A stretch of DNA of 64,000 bases. It comes from an uncultured Sphaerochaeta sp. (lineage in GTDB: Bacteria > Spirochaetota > Spirochaetia > Sphaerochaetales > Sphaerochaetaceae). The stretch covers positions 1 through 64,000 of the forward strand of contig NZ_OY781062.1 of the NCBI RefSeq assembly GCF_963676285.1, written 5' to 3'. The translations under genes were made by a program, and so were the position numbers. Of the stretch, positions 25,154 to 33,549 are shown in pieces. Position 1 is the stretch's first letter. Every line of letters begins with the position of its first letter. Under the pieces are notes generated by a model that had not been told where the DNA came from, did no database searches, and was given only the letters and a program-made list of their open reading frames with translations.

Positions 25154-26383
25154 GTAAAAGGCTGGTAGCAACAGGAGGATGATTCTCAGATTATCCTGTA
25201 CGAAGAGTCCGGGAAGGATGAGCCTTCCCAGCAAGAGAATCACCATAACCAAGACCGAAAAGGAGAGTATCCTTGAGGTCTCTTTTTTTTGAATGAGCAG
25301 GGTAAAGGCAGGTATGAAAAGCAGTGGATTGACAAAGATAATGTTCAAGTTGTAGTAGGTCATATCCATATCAGAGAAACTCATCATGAAGAGCAGCAGT
25401 GAACCCAAGACTGCCAAGACCAGAAGTATAAGTGATATCAGCAATCCTTTTAACCTGGGATGCTTTCTTCCGACTACCAAGAGAAACACCCCAATTACAA
25501 GGCCGCTGAGTCCATATGCCCAGTCATAGTTCACTTGCTCTTCAGGTACCGTGAATCTCACTCCCAGCTGTTTTGTGTCCTGCAGGATATCCTCAGATTT
25601 GGCAAGCTTCGTACCATCACTGTAGGTGAAGTCAAGTACCGACTGATGGAGTGCCTCGGGCAGGTACATCTCATCGTAGCGATTCAATTTCTTATCAATA
25701 TTCTTACCTTGCAAGAAATCGAGGGCCCAAAAGATCAAAGGGCTATGGATCATATTCTGCATTGCTGAATTTCTCAGTGTGGTCTGCGCTGATTCACTCT
25801 CGGCCCACCTCTGGAAATCTCCCCCGGTTGCTGCATTGATGATATCACGGATACGAGTGGAACAGTTATCATCATAAAAATGGTAGAGGTAGGTTGAATA
25901 CTCACTCTGGATGTTTTTCTGCAAGAAGGAGATGAGGGCAAACTTTGCTTCCTTGGGGAAGGAGAGTTCGATCAGCTTGACATCTCTTATCTCATCAATT
26001 GCATCCTGGATTCTCCAGGTAGCCTCGCTTGCCACAACATAGTAGTACATTCTCCCCATTGCAAAATTCAGATAGAAGTGCGGTTGGTCAGGATCAAAGA
26101 TGCCCCAATCATACATAACCTTTCCCCCTGAAGGCTGTGATATGACCAGTGCGCTATGCCCGAACCAGGCATACAAAGGGTCTCCAGGACCAACGGTGAG
26201 TAGATGAATCTTTGTCTGGTCGATCCAAGCTTCTTGGTTTGGTGCAAGTTCCCGGGAAAAATCGACAACAGACAGCTCCTTGACACTGTCAAAGGGCTGC
26301 TCGATTTCTCTTGGATGAATGCTCAAAGCCATAAGAGGAGAGAGCAATGCCAGGAGTATAAGGATGAGGATGATTCGTTTCAC
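25109..26383 (-). CDS. DUF4105 (Lnb N-terminal-like) membrane protein
   Basis: A 424-residue envelope protein. A signal or anchor helix at the start (IILILILLALLSPLMAL) is followed by the DUF4105 domain: LTVGPGDPLYAWFGHSALV (about residues 57-75), YDWGIFD, MGRMYYYV and YHFYDDNCSTRIRDII with a conserved cysteine. This is the papain-like NlpC/P60-related core also found at the N-terminus of Lnb, a lipoprotein-remodelling acyltransferase. Four or five hydrophobic helices follow in the last 140 residues. Activity on lipoproteins is possible but unproven. I chose GTG 26383, in front of the hydrophobic segment. Confidence 0.78.
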   Translation of the reverse strand: MKRIILILILLALLSPLMALSIHPREIEQPFDSVKELSVVDFSRELAPNQEAWIDQTKIHLLTVGPGDPLYAWFGHSALVISQPSGGKVMYDWGIFDPDQPHFYLNFAMGRMYYYVVASEATWRIQDAIDEIRDVKLIELSFPKEAKFALISFLQKNIQSEYSTYLYHFYDDNCSTRIRDIINAATGGDFQRWAESESAQTTLRNSAMQNMIHSPLIFWALDFLQGKNIDKKLNRYDEMYLPEALHQSVLDFTYSDGTKLAKSEDILQDTKQLGVRFTVPEEQVNYDWAYGLSGLVIGVFLLVVGRKHPRLKGLLISLILLVLAVLGSLLLFMMSFSDMDMTYYNLNIIFVNPLLFIPAFTLLIQKKETSRILSFSVLVMVILLLGRLILPGLFVQDNLRIILLLLPAFYSGSTFQGRRNSIKR

Positions 26384-26467
26384 TCGACAAATATAGCACA
26401 GAGTGACCGCTCTTCCAACCAGTTGATTTTTTACCCTGTTCAATCTACTCTTGGCGGTGGAGGGTCC

Positions 26468-27223
26468 ATGGAGCGTAACGTATCGTCTTTGGCCATCGTA
26501 CTGCATAGTCAACGGTACGGCCAACTGAACAGGCGGCTGAAGTTGCTCACGGTGGACTTTGGCATTATCGATGTGTTGAGCTATGGAGCCCAGAAGTCTC
26601 TCAAGTCGGTCAAGGCCGAAGTATTTACCGATGGGCAGTTCTTTTTGTACTACAACCCGGTCAAGAAGGATTATACACTCAAGGATGTTACGGTGCTTGC
26701 TACCCATGATGAACTCAGGGAGTCCTTGCATCCGACCTATGCTGCCTTGTTTTTCTGTGAACTGCTTCTGCAGGTGCATGGTGGGGAGAGCACCGATGAA
26801 TATCGATTACTTTCCCAAGCACTGGACCATCTGAGCTGTATACCGGAGAAGACTGACCTGGTCATTATCCAGTTCGTGCATCAATTGAGTGAACTGGTTG
26901 GGTTACGTGCAGACTATTCTCGATGTCCTCTCTGTGACCGACCCTATGAGAGGGACGAGATCGTGAGCTTTTCCACGACTTTGCTTGCCCACTGCTGTGA
27001 AGCATGTGCCAGTCTTGATGCAGATCTCTTGCTCCCTCCTGGAGCCCGCAGATATCTTGAGGTGACCTCTTCCATGGACTTCGAGCAAAGTCTTCAGGTT
27101 CCTCTCAGCGCTGTTGCCACACTGAGGATCAAGCGGTATCTGTTACGATATGCGCAGATGATCGGACAGCGGATGCTGAAAACACTCTCTTCTCCCATTT
27201 TGTGGGAGGCGACGAGTCTCTAA
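26468..27223 (+). CDS. recO: DNA repair protein RecO
   Basis: RecO anneals single strands and loads RecA onto SSB-coated DNA in the RecFOR pathway. The 251-residue protein begins with the OB-fold domain (ALVLHSQRYGQ-like start, SLAIVLHSQRYGQ, YGAQKSLK about residues 40-47) and continues with the helical domain. The zinc-binding CPLC and CCEAC pairs (about 155-185) match the RecO zinc finger of many bacteria. GGTGGAGGG stands 4 bases before ATG 26468. recJ follows 31 bases later on the same strand, a functionally sensible pairing because RecJ makes the single strands that RecO uses. Confidence 0.9.
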   Translation: MERNVSSLAIVLHSQRYGQLNRRLKLLTVDFGIIDVLSYGAQKSLKSVKAEVFTDGQFFLYYNPVKKDYTLKDVTVLATHDELRESLHPTYAALFFCELLLQVHGGESTDEYRLLSQALDHLSCIPEKTDLVIIQFVHQLSELVGLRADYSRCPLCDRPYERDEIVSFSTTLLAHCCEACASLDADLLLPPGARRYLEVTSSMDFEQSLQVPLSAVATLRIKRYLLRYAQMIGQRMLKTLSSPILWEATSL

Positions 27224-27254
27224 ATGTGTATACTTATGTGAAAGGTTGTTATAT

Positions 27255-29387
27255 ATGGTTTGGAAAAAATCTCCCGTTTCGTCCCAGGACATCCGCCGTC
27301 TGCATGAACAGTACGGTTTGGATGTCATCAGTTCCTCAATACTTGCAAGAAGAGGCTTAACCAGTCGAGAACAGATCAAATTTTACCTGGAGAGTGAACT
27401 CTCCTATCTTCATAACCCATTTCTCTTCGATGATATGGAAGAGGTAGTGGATCGCATCAATGAAGCAATTACAGAAGGTGAGAAGGTCTGCGTGTTCGGG
27501 GACCGTGATGTAGATGGAATTACGAGTACTGCCTTGTTGGTACAGGAACTACGATCCCTGTCACTGGAAGTCAGCTATAAACTTCCCGATGGCGATGAGC
27601 CGTACGGCCTCACCATGGAGGGCGTTGACCTGGTCGCTTCCCAGAACGTAACCCTGATCATCACCGTTGACTGTGGTATCTCGAACTTTGACGAGATTGC
27701 CTATGCACACAGCCTTGGTATCGATACGATTGTCCTTGATCACCATATCAGTGGAGACAGCTTACCACCTGCCCTTGCCATCATCGACCCAAAGGTTCCC
27801 GGTTGCGGGTATCCCTTCGAGCATCTTGCCGGATGCGGAGTTGTGGCCAAGGTGATTTGGGCACTGAGATTCAGTAAAACTGATTTTTATCGGGAGGAGT
27901 GCATTCTGCTTCATGCACAGCCCGGTCATGATACGGTTATTATCCAGGCTGTGAGGATTGAAAACCTTTTGGTTGTTGATCGTGTCATCGAGGAGATCAA
28001 TCCAGGTCTTATCGATGTAAGCAAGAGCAAGGCACTGGAGTTTCTCTCTGCAGGGCTCCCTATCTTGGTGGTTGATGCAGCCGCTGAGCTTGCCCAGCTG
28101 AGGCAAGCCTTCGGCAAGAAGATTGATATTCATCTTGTTGATATGCGCAGCGAAATGGAAGCGGTCCTTCCCGTGGTGAAGGGGAAGGGCTTATTTGCCC
28201 TATCCAATATCAGCAGGGCAGTACGCTATTCCCCCCATGGGAAGGATGAGCTACAGGTTCTGTATACCTTGTTCATTGCCTATTGCATGAAGCGGTATCC
28301 TTCCCTCGATGCTGAGTATGAATCAGTGCTCGATCTGGTTGCCATTGGTACGGTTGCCGACTTGATGCCAATGGAAAACGAGAACCGAATCCTGGTAAAA
28401 CGTGGCCTCAAGGTGCTCGCGCAAGGGCGTAGGCAGAGTCTGCTTCCATTATTCTCCATGCAGAACCTGATGGGGAAGCAGCTTTCAACCAGTGATATCT
28501 CCTGGCAGATCAGTCCAGTAATCAATGCCTCCGGGCGTATGGGGAAACCGACGGTAGCCTTGGAAATGTTGCTCGCAGGAGACCTGTATGAGGCAGAGTC
28601 CTTGGCAGGGGAGTTGATCAAGCTGAACAAGGAACGACAGAAGCTTGGTGAAGATGCGTGGGACCGGATGAAGGAAAGTGCCCAAGAGAGCTTTGAAGAA
28701 TCGGGAAGCAAGCTTGTCGTTGTAGAGGATAGTACGCTCTCTCGGGGAATTACCGGTCTGATGGCAAGCCGATTGCTGAGACAGTACAACGCTCCTGCCA
28801 TTGTCCTGGCAACTGTGGATGAGAGCAGGGTCTCTGCTTCCATGAGAAGCCCTGAGAACTTTGATGCAAGGGAGTTCCTCTCTCGTTTCAGTGATCTCTT
28901 CCTGGACTTCGGAGGACATACCTGTGCCGGTGGTTTTTCCATGGATGTTGAGCACCTTGCTGAATTCAAGAAGCGTGTTGCTGATGAGATAGATACGATG
29001 GATTGCATGATTGATGATGCGGAGGATGAGCTTGTCATCGATGTAACACTACCCGATACCTATATGACCCCTGGTATCATCAAGGTGGTGGAGTTCTTTG
29101 AGCCCTACGGGGAGAAGAACCCTCCACTGGTGTTGATGATGGAAGGAGCACAAATTGAAGATATTCAGTTCATGAACAACAAGGGTGGTAGTGTCCAACA
29201 TGTCAAGCTGACCCTTGCCTTCGGTGAGTATAAGTGGCCGGCATTATTCTGGCGTGCGGGAGATCGTGTAGGTAAGGATTTTGACAAGGGAGACCGAGTC
29301 AATGTGGCGTTCCGTTTGGGACGGAACTACTTCCGCAACCAGGAAAGCCTGCAACTGACCATCATGGACCTGAAGAGAGCGGAATAA
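27255..29387 (+). CDS. recJ: RecJ-type single-strand exonuclease with an extra embedded domain
   Basis: RecJ degrades single-stranded DNA 5' to 3' in recombination and repair. The 710-residue protein has the DHH module: VCVFGDRDVDG (about residues 78-88, motif I), VDCGISN and VLDHHISG (about 160-167). The DHHA1 and OB parts follow with LVAIGTVADLMPMENENR (about 361-378), INASGRMG and FGGHTCAGGFS. Between them, about residues 208-350, is an insertion that canonical RecJ (about 570 residues) lacks. It reads like a DnaQ-type exonuclease fold without its catalytic acids (IIQAVRIENLLVVDR, LAQLRQAFG, KGLFALSNISRAV). The start is ATG 27255, with AAAGG 9 bases ahead. Confidence 0.93.
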   Translation: MVWKKSPVSSQDIRRLHEQYGLDVISSSILARRGLTSREQIKFYLESELSYLHNPFLFDDMEEVVDRINEAITEGEKVCVFGDRDVDGITSTALLVQELRSLSLEVSYKLPDGDEPYGLTMEGVDLVASQNVTLIITVDCGISNFDEIAYAHSLGIDTIVLDHHISGDSLPPALAIIDPKVPGCGYPFEHLAGCGVVAKVIWALRFSKTDFYREECILLHAQPGHDTVIIQAVRIENLLVVDRVIEEINPGLIDVSKSKALEFLSAGLPILVVDAAAELAQLRQAFGKKIDIHLVDMRSEMEAVLPVVKGKGLFALSNISRAVRYSPHGKDELQVLYTLFIAYCMKRYPSLDAEYESVLDLVAIGTVADLMPMENENRILVKRGLKVLAQGRRQSLLPLFSMQNLMGKQLSTSDISWQISPVINASGRMGKPTVALEMLLAGDLYEAESLAGELIKLNKERQKLGEDAWDRMKESAQESFEESGSKLVVVEDSTLSRGITGLMASRLLRQYNAPAIVLATVDESRVSASMRSPENFDAREFLSRFSDLFLDFGGHTCAGGFSMDVEHLAEFKKRVADEIDTMDCMIDDAEDELVIDVTLPDTYMTPGIIKVVEFFEPYGEKNPPLVLMMEGAQIEDIQFMNNKGGSVQHVKLTLAFGEYKWPALFWRAGDRVGKDFDKGDRVNVAFRLGRNYFRNQESLQLTIMDLKRAE

Positions 29388-29399
29388 TCTCTTGGGTGT

Positions 29400-29445
29400 A
29401 CTTGACATGCAGTGAGAATTTATTGCAATCTACAACACGTCAAGT
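29400..29445. repeat. Inverted repeat in the rpsU leader
   Basis: ACTTGACATG (29400-29409) and CACGTCAAGT (29436-29445) are inverted copies with one mismatch, between recJ and rpsU. The left arm contains a consensus -35 TTGACA, but no good -10 follows at 16-18 bases. It may be an operator or a leader hairpin controlling S21 synthesis. Confidence 0.45.
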
Positions 29446-29481
29446 TGAACCCAGTAATAGGGAAGGGGGGTGATTTTATAT

Positions 29482-29691
29482 ATGGCATTTGTAAAAGTAG
29501 ATGACAATGAACCTCTTGAGAAGTCTATCAAGCGTTTTAAGCGCATGGTTGAGAAAGAGGGGATTATCCGCGAATGGAAAAAGCGGGAGTACTTTGAGAA
29601 GCCCTCCACCATCCTCAACAGGAAGAAGAAAGCGCTTGCACGCAAGCAGATGAAGAAGGTGCGGAAACTGCACGGCTCAAAGAACTACTAA
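29482..29691 (+). CDS. rpsU: 30S ribosomal protein S21
   Basis: A 69-residue small-subunit protein that aids initiation. The core [20 protein letters not shown] (about residues 7-26) is followed by the basic helix [20 protein letters not shown], a pattern close to other spirochaete S21 proteins. The start is ATG 29482; GGAAGGGGGG lies 11 bases ahead, an unusually G-rich ribosome binding site. Two terminators follow in tandem. Confidence 0.95.
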   Translation: MAFVKVDDNEPLEKSIKRFKRMVEKEGIIREWKKREYFEKPSTILNRKKKALARKQMKKVRKLHGSKNY

Positions 29692-29697
29692 AACACC

Positions 29698-29726
29698 AAA
29701 CCGTCGGCTCAGCCGGCGGTTTTGCT
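29698..29726 (+). terminator. Terminator of rpsU
   Basis: An 11-bp stem (29698-29708 with 29712-29722, one G-T pair) with a 3-base loop runs into TTTTGCTAT, seven bases after the rpsU stop. Confidence 0.8.
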
Positions 29727-29766
29727 ATAGTATTACCATCTTAAAAGAAACTCTGTATCAATTATA

Positions 29767-29815
29767 AAATTCCCTTAATTCTTCCTATTCGGAAAGATTT
29801 AAAGGGAATTTTTCT
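29767..29815 (+). terminator. Second terminator-like hairpin upstream of serA
   Basis: A long, slightly bulged stem (29767-29785 with 29791-29811) ends in TTTTTCTTTAT. It is either a backup terminator for rpsU or the end of an unrecognised short transcript between the two hairpins. Confidence 0.65.
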
Positions 29816-29842
29816 TTATCCGTCAAAATTTGTAAAATAAAT

Positions 29843-29872
29843 TAGACAAAAAGGTGTTTTCTAGTGTACAAT
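29843..29872 (+). promoter_or_regulatory. Promoter of the serA-serC operon
   Basis: TAGACA (29843-29848) and TACAAT (29867-29872) are 18 bases apart. The leader that follows (about 29880-29943) contains CCTCT at 29874-29878, which can pair with the AGAGG of the serA ribosome binding site. Confidence 0.6.
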
Positions 29873-29943
29873 TCCCTCTGTAGAAGGTCACGGGGAGACG
29901 CAACCCTGAAAAACACGCTATTTATAGAGAGGAAATTACAACT

Positions 29944-30828
29944 ATGCTAATTCTCATTTCTGACGCCTTTGATGATGTGCTGGCAGGAAAACTGACCGCC
30001 TTCGGAGAGGTCACCACAGACAAGAGTCGCCTTGGTGAGGCGAATGTTGTTCTGGTACGGAGCAAGACCAAATGTACCAAGGACTATATCGATCAGGCAC
30101 CTAACCTGAAGGTAATCATCCGCGGAGGTGTTGGTATAGACAACATCGACAAGGCATATGCAGAGAGTAAAGGCATTGTGGTTCGCAATACCCCTAAATC
30201 ATCAGCAATCGCAGTAGCCGAGCTGGCATTTGCTCTTATGCTCAGTACCCCGTGTAATCTGGTAACCTACCATAACGGGATGAAGAGTGGTCAGTGGCTC
30301 AAGAACGTGAAAAGAACTGAACTCTACGGGAAGACGCTCTGTCTCTTCGGTATTGGCAATATTGCTCGTAAAGTAGCTGAGCGTGCAAAAGCATTCGGCA
30401 TGAACGTGGTAGCGTACGATAAATATGTGAAGAGCAGTGATGCTGCCGATATGAAAGAGACTCCCGAGGAAGCGGTAAAGGATGCTGACTATATCTCCTT
30501 GCACCTTCCCCTTACTGATGAGACCCAGTGCATGGTAGGCAAAAAGCTGATTTCCCATTGTTCCAAGAAACCGGTCATCATCAACACAGGACGTGCTCGC
30601 TGTGTCCAGGAAGATGAAATGGTATCGATGCTTGAAGATGGATCGGTTAGCTGGTACTGCACTGATGTCTGGCCCACAGATCCTCCTGCCGAGGATTACC
30701 CCATTCTTAAGGCAGAGCGTGTAACGCTTACCCCGCATGTAGGGGCAAATAGTGTGGAGAATCTTGCACGTATCGGCGATGAAGCCTATGAAATTCTGGA
30801 AGGATTGAAGAAGGAAGGAGTAATCTGA
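29944..30828 (+). CDS. serA: D-3-phosphoglycerate dehydrogenase (short form)
   Basis: Oxidises 3-phosphoglycerate to 3-phosphohydroxypyruvate with NAD, the first step of serine synthesis. At 294 residues it has only substrate and NAD domains and no ACT or ASB regulatory domain. Visible are IRGGVGIDNIDKAYAESKG, the nucleotide loop LFGIGNIARKVAERAKAFG (about residues 137-155), the catalytic-arginine region NTGRARCV, and the catalytic histidine in TPHVGANS. The serC start overlaps its stop by one base, which makes the function firm. GAGAGG precedes the start. Feedback control by serine through an ACT domain is not possible here. Confidence 0.92.
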   Translation: MLILISDAFDDVLAGKLTAFGEVTTDKSRLGEANVVLVRSKTKCTKDYIDQAPNLKVIIRGGVGIDNIDKAYAESKGIVVRNTPKSSAIAVAELAFALMLSTPCNLVTYHNGMKSGQWLKNVKRTELYGKTLCLFGIGNIARKVAERAKAFGMNVVAYDKYVKSSDAADMKETPEEAVKDADYISLHLPLTDETQCMVGKKLISHCSKKPVIINTGRARCVQEDEMVSMLEDGSVSWYCTDVWPTDPPAEDYPILKAERVTLTPHVGANSVENLARIGDEAYEILEGLKKEGVI

Positions 30829-31910
30829 TGGAACGGAAGAAAAATTATTTTGCAGGTCCCTCGGTAATGCCGGTAGAGGTACTGGAGAAACTCAAGGAAG
30901 ATATGGTCGACTTCAAGGGACAAGGATTGTCCATGATCGAGGCCAGTCACCGTGGCGGCATGTTCGAAGAGATGTATGACCAGTGTCTTGGTCTCTTCAG
31001 GGAGTTGCTGGGTATCAGCGATGAGTATGATGTCTATTTCCTTGGTGGTGGAGCAACCTTGCAGTTCACCATGATCCCAATGAACTTCCTGCGTCCAGGC
31101 ACTGTTGCCGATTATATCCGAAGCGGAACCTGGTCCAACAAGGCCGCAGATGATGCCGAGAAACTGGGTAAGGTCAACTACTACTATGATGGAAAGGCGA
31201 ACAACTACTCCAGCCTTCCTGACCCTAAGACCGTTAAGCCAAGCAAGGATTCCAGTTACCTCTATCTCTGTTCGAATGAAACAATCGGGGGTATTGAGTG
31301 GCAGGACTTTCCTGATACCGGCTCTGTTCCCTTGATCGGTGACATGTCCAGCGATATCTTCAGCCGTCCCATTCCCGTGGATAAGTTCTCCATGATCTAT
31401 GGAGGTGTGCAGAAGAATCTCGGACCTGCTGGTGCAACCTTCGTGATCATGAAGAAGTCCCTGCTTGAGAAGCAGAACTCCAATCTCACTGCATACATGG
31501 ACTACAAGCTGCATAGCAAGAACAAGGGGTTGTACAATACTCCTCCTGTGTTCTCCATCTGGGCAGTGAAGCTGGTCCTTGAGTGGATCAAGGCAAATGG
31601 TGGAACCGAAGGTATGTTGAAGCGTGCCCAGGAGAAGAGCAGTATCATCTATGATACCATCGATAACTCCTCCTTCTTCCGAAGCCCTGTGGATGCTGCT
31701 TATCGCTCAAGAATGAATATTGTATTCCGTCTTCCCAGTGAGGAGCTGGAAGCAAAATTCATCGAGGAGTCAAAGAAGGCAGATATGCTTGGTCTTAAGG
31801 GTCACCGCTCTGTTGGTGGGTTGAGGGCAAGTATTTACAATGCTCTTCCTGTTGAGGATGTTGAGGCACTTGCTCAGTTCATGAGGGAATTCGAAAGGAA
31901 AAACGGGTGA
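30828..31910 (+). CDS. serC: Phosphoserine aminotransferase
   Basis: A PLP-dependent class V aminotransferase that makes phosphoserine from phosphohydroxypyruvate and glutamate. The 360-residue protein begins with the family motif KNYFAGPSVMPVEVLEKL, contains EASHRGGMFEEM and LGGGATLQF, and has the PLP lysine in MIYGGVQKNLGPAG (about residues 186-199). The C-terminal LKGHRSVGGLRASIYNA binds the phosphate of the substrate. It is coupled to serA by an overlapping TGATG and is followed 4 bases later by an Lrp-type regulator. Confidence 0.96.
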   Translation: MERKKNYFAGPSVMPVEVLEKLKEDMVDFKGQGLSMIEASHRGGMFEEMYDQCLGLFRELLGISDEYDVYFLGGGATLQFTMIPMNFLRPGTVADYIRSGTWSNKAADDAEKLGKVNYYYDGKANNYSSLPDPKTVKPSKDSSYLYLCSNETIGGIEWQDFPDTGSVPLIGDMSSDIFSRPIPVDKFSMIYGGVQKNLGPAGATFVIMKKSLLEKQNSNLTAYMDYKLHSKNKGLYNTPPVFSIWAVKLVLEWIKANGGTEGMLKRAQEKSSIIYDTIDNSSFFRSPVDAAYRSRMNIVFRLPSEELEAKFIEESKKADMLGLKGHRSVGGLRASIYNALPVEDVEALAQFMREFERKNG

Positions 31911-31914
31911 TAGC

Positions 31915-32370
31915 ATGAAAGTGAAAATGGATGAAACGAACAAAGCGATAATCCGACAGTTGCGTGATGGAAGAAAGCCTTTCAGTGCTATTGCTGAAGA
32001 GTTGAGCATCACGGAAAATACCGTTCGCGCCCGCGTCAATAAGTTGATTGAGGAGGGTGTGCTGGAGATTTCCGGGTTGGTAAATCCGGAAGTAATACCC
32101 GGGCTACAGGTGGTTATGATGGGGGTGAAGCTGAAAACCCTTGACTTGGAGAGGAAAGCCAAAGAATTTTCCAGCCTCCGGGGGATTATCTCTGCTTCGG
32201 TTGTCACTGGTCGCTATGATCTGATCGTCCATTTGGTTCTGAGTGAGGAAGAGGGGCTGAGTCTTCTGGATTTCTTCAAGACAGAACTTGATAAGATTTC
32301 TGAGATTTCTGAGGTGGAAACCTTTGTGGTCTATCAATCACATAATCTGAGAATTCCCTATATCCTCTAG
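31915..32370 (+). CDS. Lrp/AsnC-family regulator
   Basis: A 151-residue transcription regulator with an N-terminal helix-turn-helix (about residues 5-50, FSAIAEELSITENTVRARVN) and a C-terminal RAM/ACT-like effector domain (about 70-145, GIISASVVTGRYDLIVHLVL). Lrp-type proteins sense amino acids. As the third gene of the serA-serC operon it may respond to serine or glycine and control this operon, replacing the missing feedback domain of SerA; that role is inferred from position. An alternative ATG at 31927 would remove four residues. Confidence 0.9.
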   Translation: MKVKMDETNKAIIRQLRDGRKPFSAIAEELSITENTVRARVNKLIEEGVLEISGLVNPEVIPGLQVVMMGVKLKTLDLERKAKEFSSLRGIISASVVTGRYDLIVHLVLSEEEGLSLLDFFKTELDKISEISEVETFVVYQSHNLRIPYIL

Positions 32371-32392
32371 TTCCTGTATTGCATAACACGTG

Positions 32393-32416
32393 TAGGGTGC
32401 CTGAAAAGGCACCCTA
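32393..32416 (+). terminator. Hairpin after the serA-serC-lrp operon
   Basis: A perfect 9-bp stem (TAGGGTGCC at 32393-32401, GGCACCCTA at 32408-32416) with a 6-base loop follows the regulator stop by 23 bases. The T run is missing, so termination may be incomplete. Confidence 0.6.
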
Positions 32417-32488
32417 TACTGTATCTGGAACCTCTTCTGTGGTTGTTGATAAAAGCAGTTGCAGGTTGTAGAGAAACCCTTTCTTTCA

Positions 32489-32497
32489 TGGTATACT
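32489..32497 (+). promoter_or_regulatory. Extended -10 promoter before the DHOD-like gene
   Basis: TGGTATACT is an extended -10 element (TG plus TATACT at 32492-32497), about 57 bases before the start of the next gene. No convincing -35 element is seen. Confidence 0.5.
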
Positions 32498-32553
32498 ACC
32501 TCATGCTGTGTCAATGACACGAATGATACTTACCAGTTGAGGAGAGAAATAGT

Positions 32554-33546
32554 ATGGCAGACCTGTCTACATCATATCTTGGATTGAAATTGAAAAACCC
32601 CTTGATCGCAGGGAGTAGCCCCCTTACATCATCATTGGATAACCTGAAACGTTGTGAGGATGCAGGATTATCTGCTGTGGTACTGAAATCCATCTTTGAA
32701 GAACAGATTGAATTGGACAGTGAGTCAGCTGTGGATGAATCAGATGCATATCTCACGCATGCTGATGCCTATGGATTCATGAAACATGCAAGCATGGAAC
32801 AGCAAATCGATGCATACCTGACCTTGCTCGAGGATGCCAAACAAGCGTTGGATATTCCCGTTATTGCCAGTATTAACTGCAAGCAGAATGGTAGCTGGAT
32901 TGAGTATGCAAAACGCTTTGTAGCCTGTGGTGCTGATGCAATCGAATTGAACCACTACGTGGTAGCTGCAGATGTTGAGGTGGAAGGGGCAACACTTGAG
33001 AAGGAGTATCTCTCCCTCGTGAAAAGTGCCAGAAAACAGCTCAAGCTTCCCATCAGCCTGAAAATGGGTCCAGCTTTCTCCTCTCTGGCAAATATGCTCA
33101 GACGATTTGACGAGCTCTCCATTGATGGAGTGGTATTGTTCAATCGTTTCTATAGCCCTGATATTGATATCAACAAACTTGCTTTGGTTCCTGCGCAGAT
33201 GATAAGTAGCAAGGATGAATATGCATTGAGTCTCCGTTGGACTGCACTGATGAGTGATGAAGTCCGCTATGATATCTGTGCTGCTACCGGTATTCACAGT
33301 GGAAGCACTGTGGTAAAGCAGTTGCTTGCCGGAGCGAAGGCCGTCCAGTTGTGTTCCGTTTTGCTAAAGCAAGGACTCTCTTCTGTAGCAAAGATTGAGA
33401 AGGAGCTCTCTGACTGGATGGATTCACACGCATACTCCAGTATCTCTGACTTCAATGGCAAGTTGGCCCAGGAGAGGATGACGGATCCTGCTAAATGGGA
33501 ACGAGTCCAGTACATGAAGTCAATTCTGGAAGCTCAAAAGGGTTGA
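32554..33546 (+). CDS. Dihydroorotate dehydrogenase-like flavoprotein
   Basis: A 330-residue TIM-barrel protein of the dihydroorotate dehydrogenase-like group. The N-terminal TSYLGLKLKNPLIAGSSPLT and GLSAVVLKSIFEEQI are characteristic, as are DAIELNHYV and LKMGPAFSSLA. FMN binding is expected. In other bacteria this group lies near oxidoreductase genes and probably does not serve pyrimidine synthesis; its substrate is unknown. TTGAGGAGAG stands 9 bases before the ATG. The acyltransferase gene follows 3 bases later, so the two are co-transcribed. Confidence 0.85.
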   Translation: MADLSTSYLGLKLKNPLIAGSSPLTSSLDNLKRCEDAGLSAVVLKSIFEEQIELDSESAVDESDAYLTHADAYGFMKHASMEQQIDAYLTLLEDAKQALDIPVIASINCKQNGSWIEYAKRFVACGADAIELNHYVVAADVEVEGATLEKEYLSLVKSARKQLKLPISLKMGPAFSSLANMLRRFDELSIDGVVLFNRFYSPDIDINKLALVPAQMISSKDEYALSLRWTALMSDEVRYDICAATGIHSGSTVVKQLLAGAKAVQLCSVLLKQGLSSVAKIEKELSDWMDSHAYSSISDFNGKLAQERMTDPAKWERVQYMKSILEAQKG

Positions 33547-33549
33547 ACC

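Noticed and set aside
28280..29038. A 252-codon open frame opposite recJ, and a 261-codon one opposite valS (7536-8321)
   Set aside because: Both lie wholly inside strongly conserved genes and give low-complexity, serine-rich or motif-free translations.
29880..29943. c-di-GMP or other known riboswitch upstream of serA
   Set aside because: A GGG...ACGCAA...CCC segment superficially recalls the c-di-GMP-I core, but the tetraloop/receptor stems are absent and the leader is too short.
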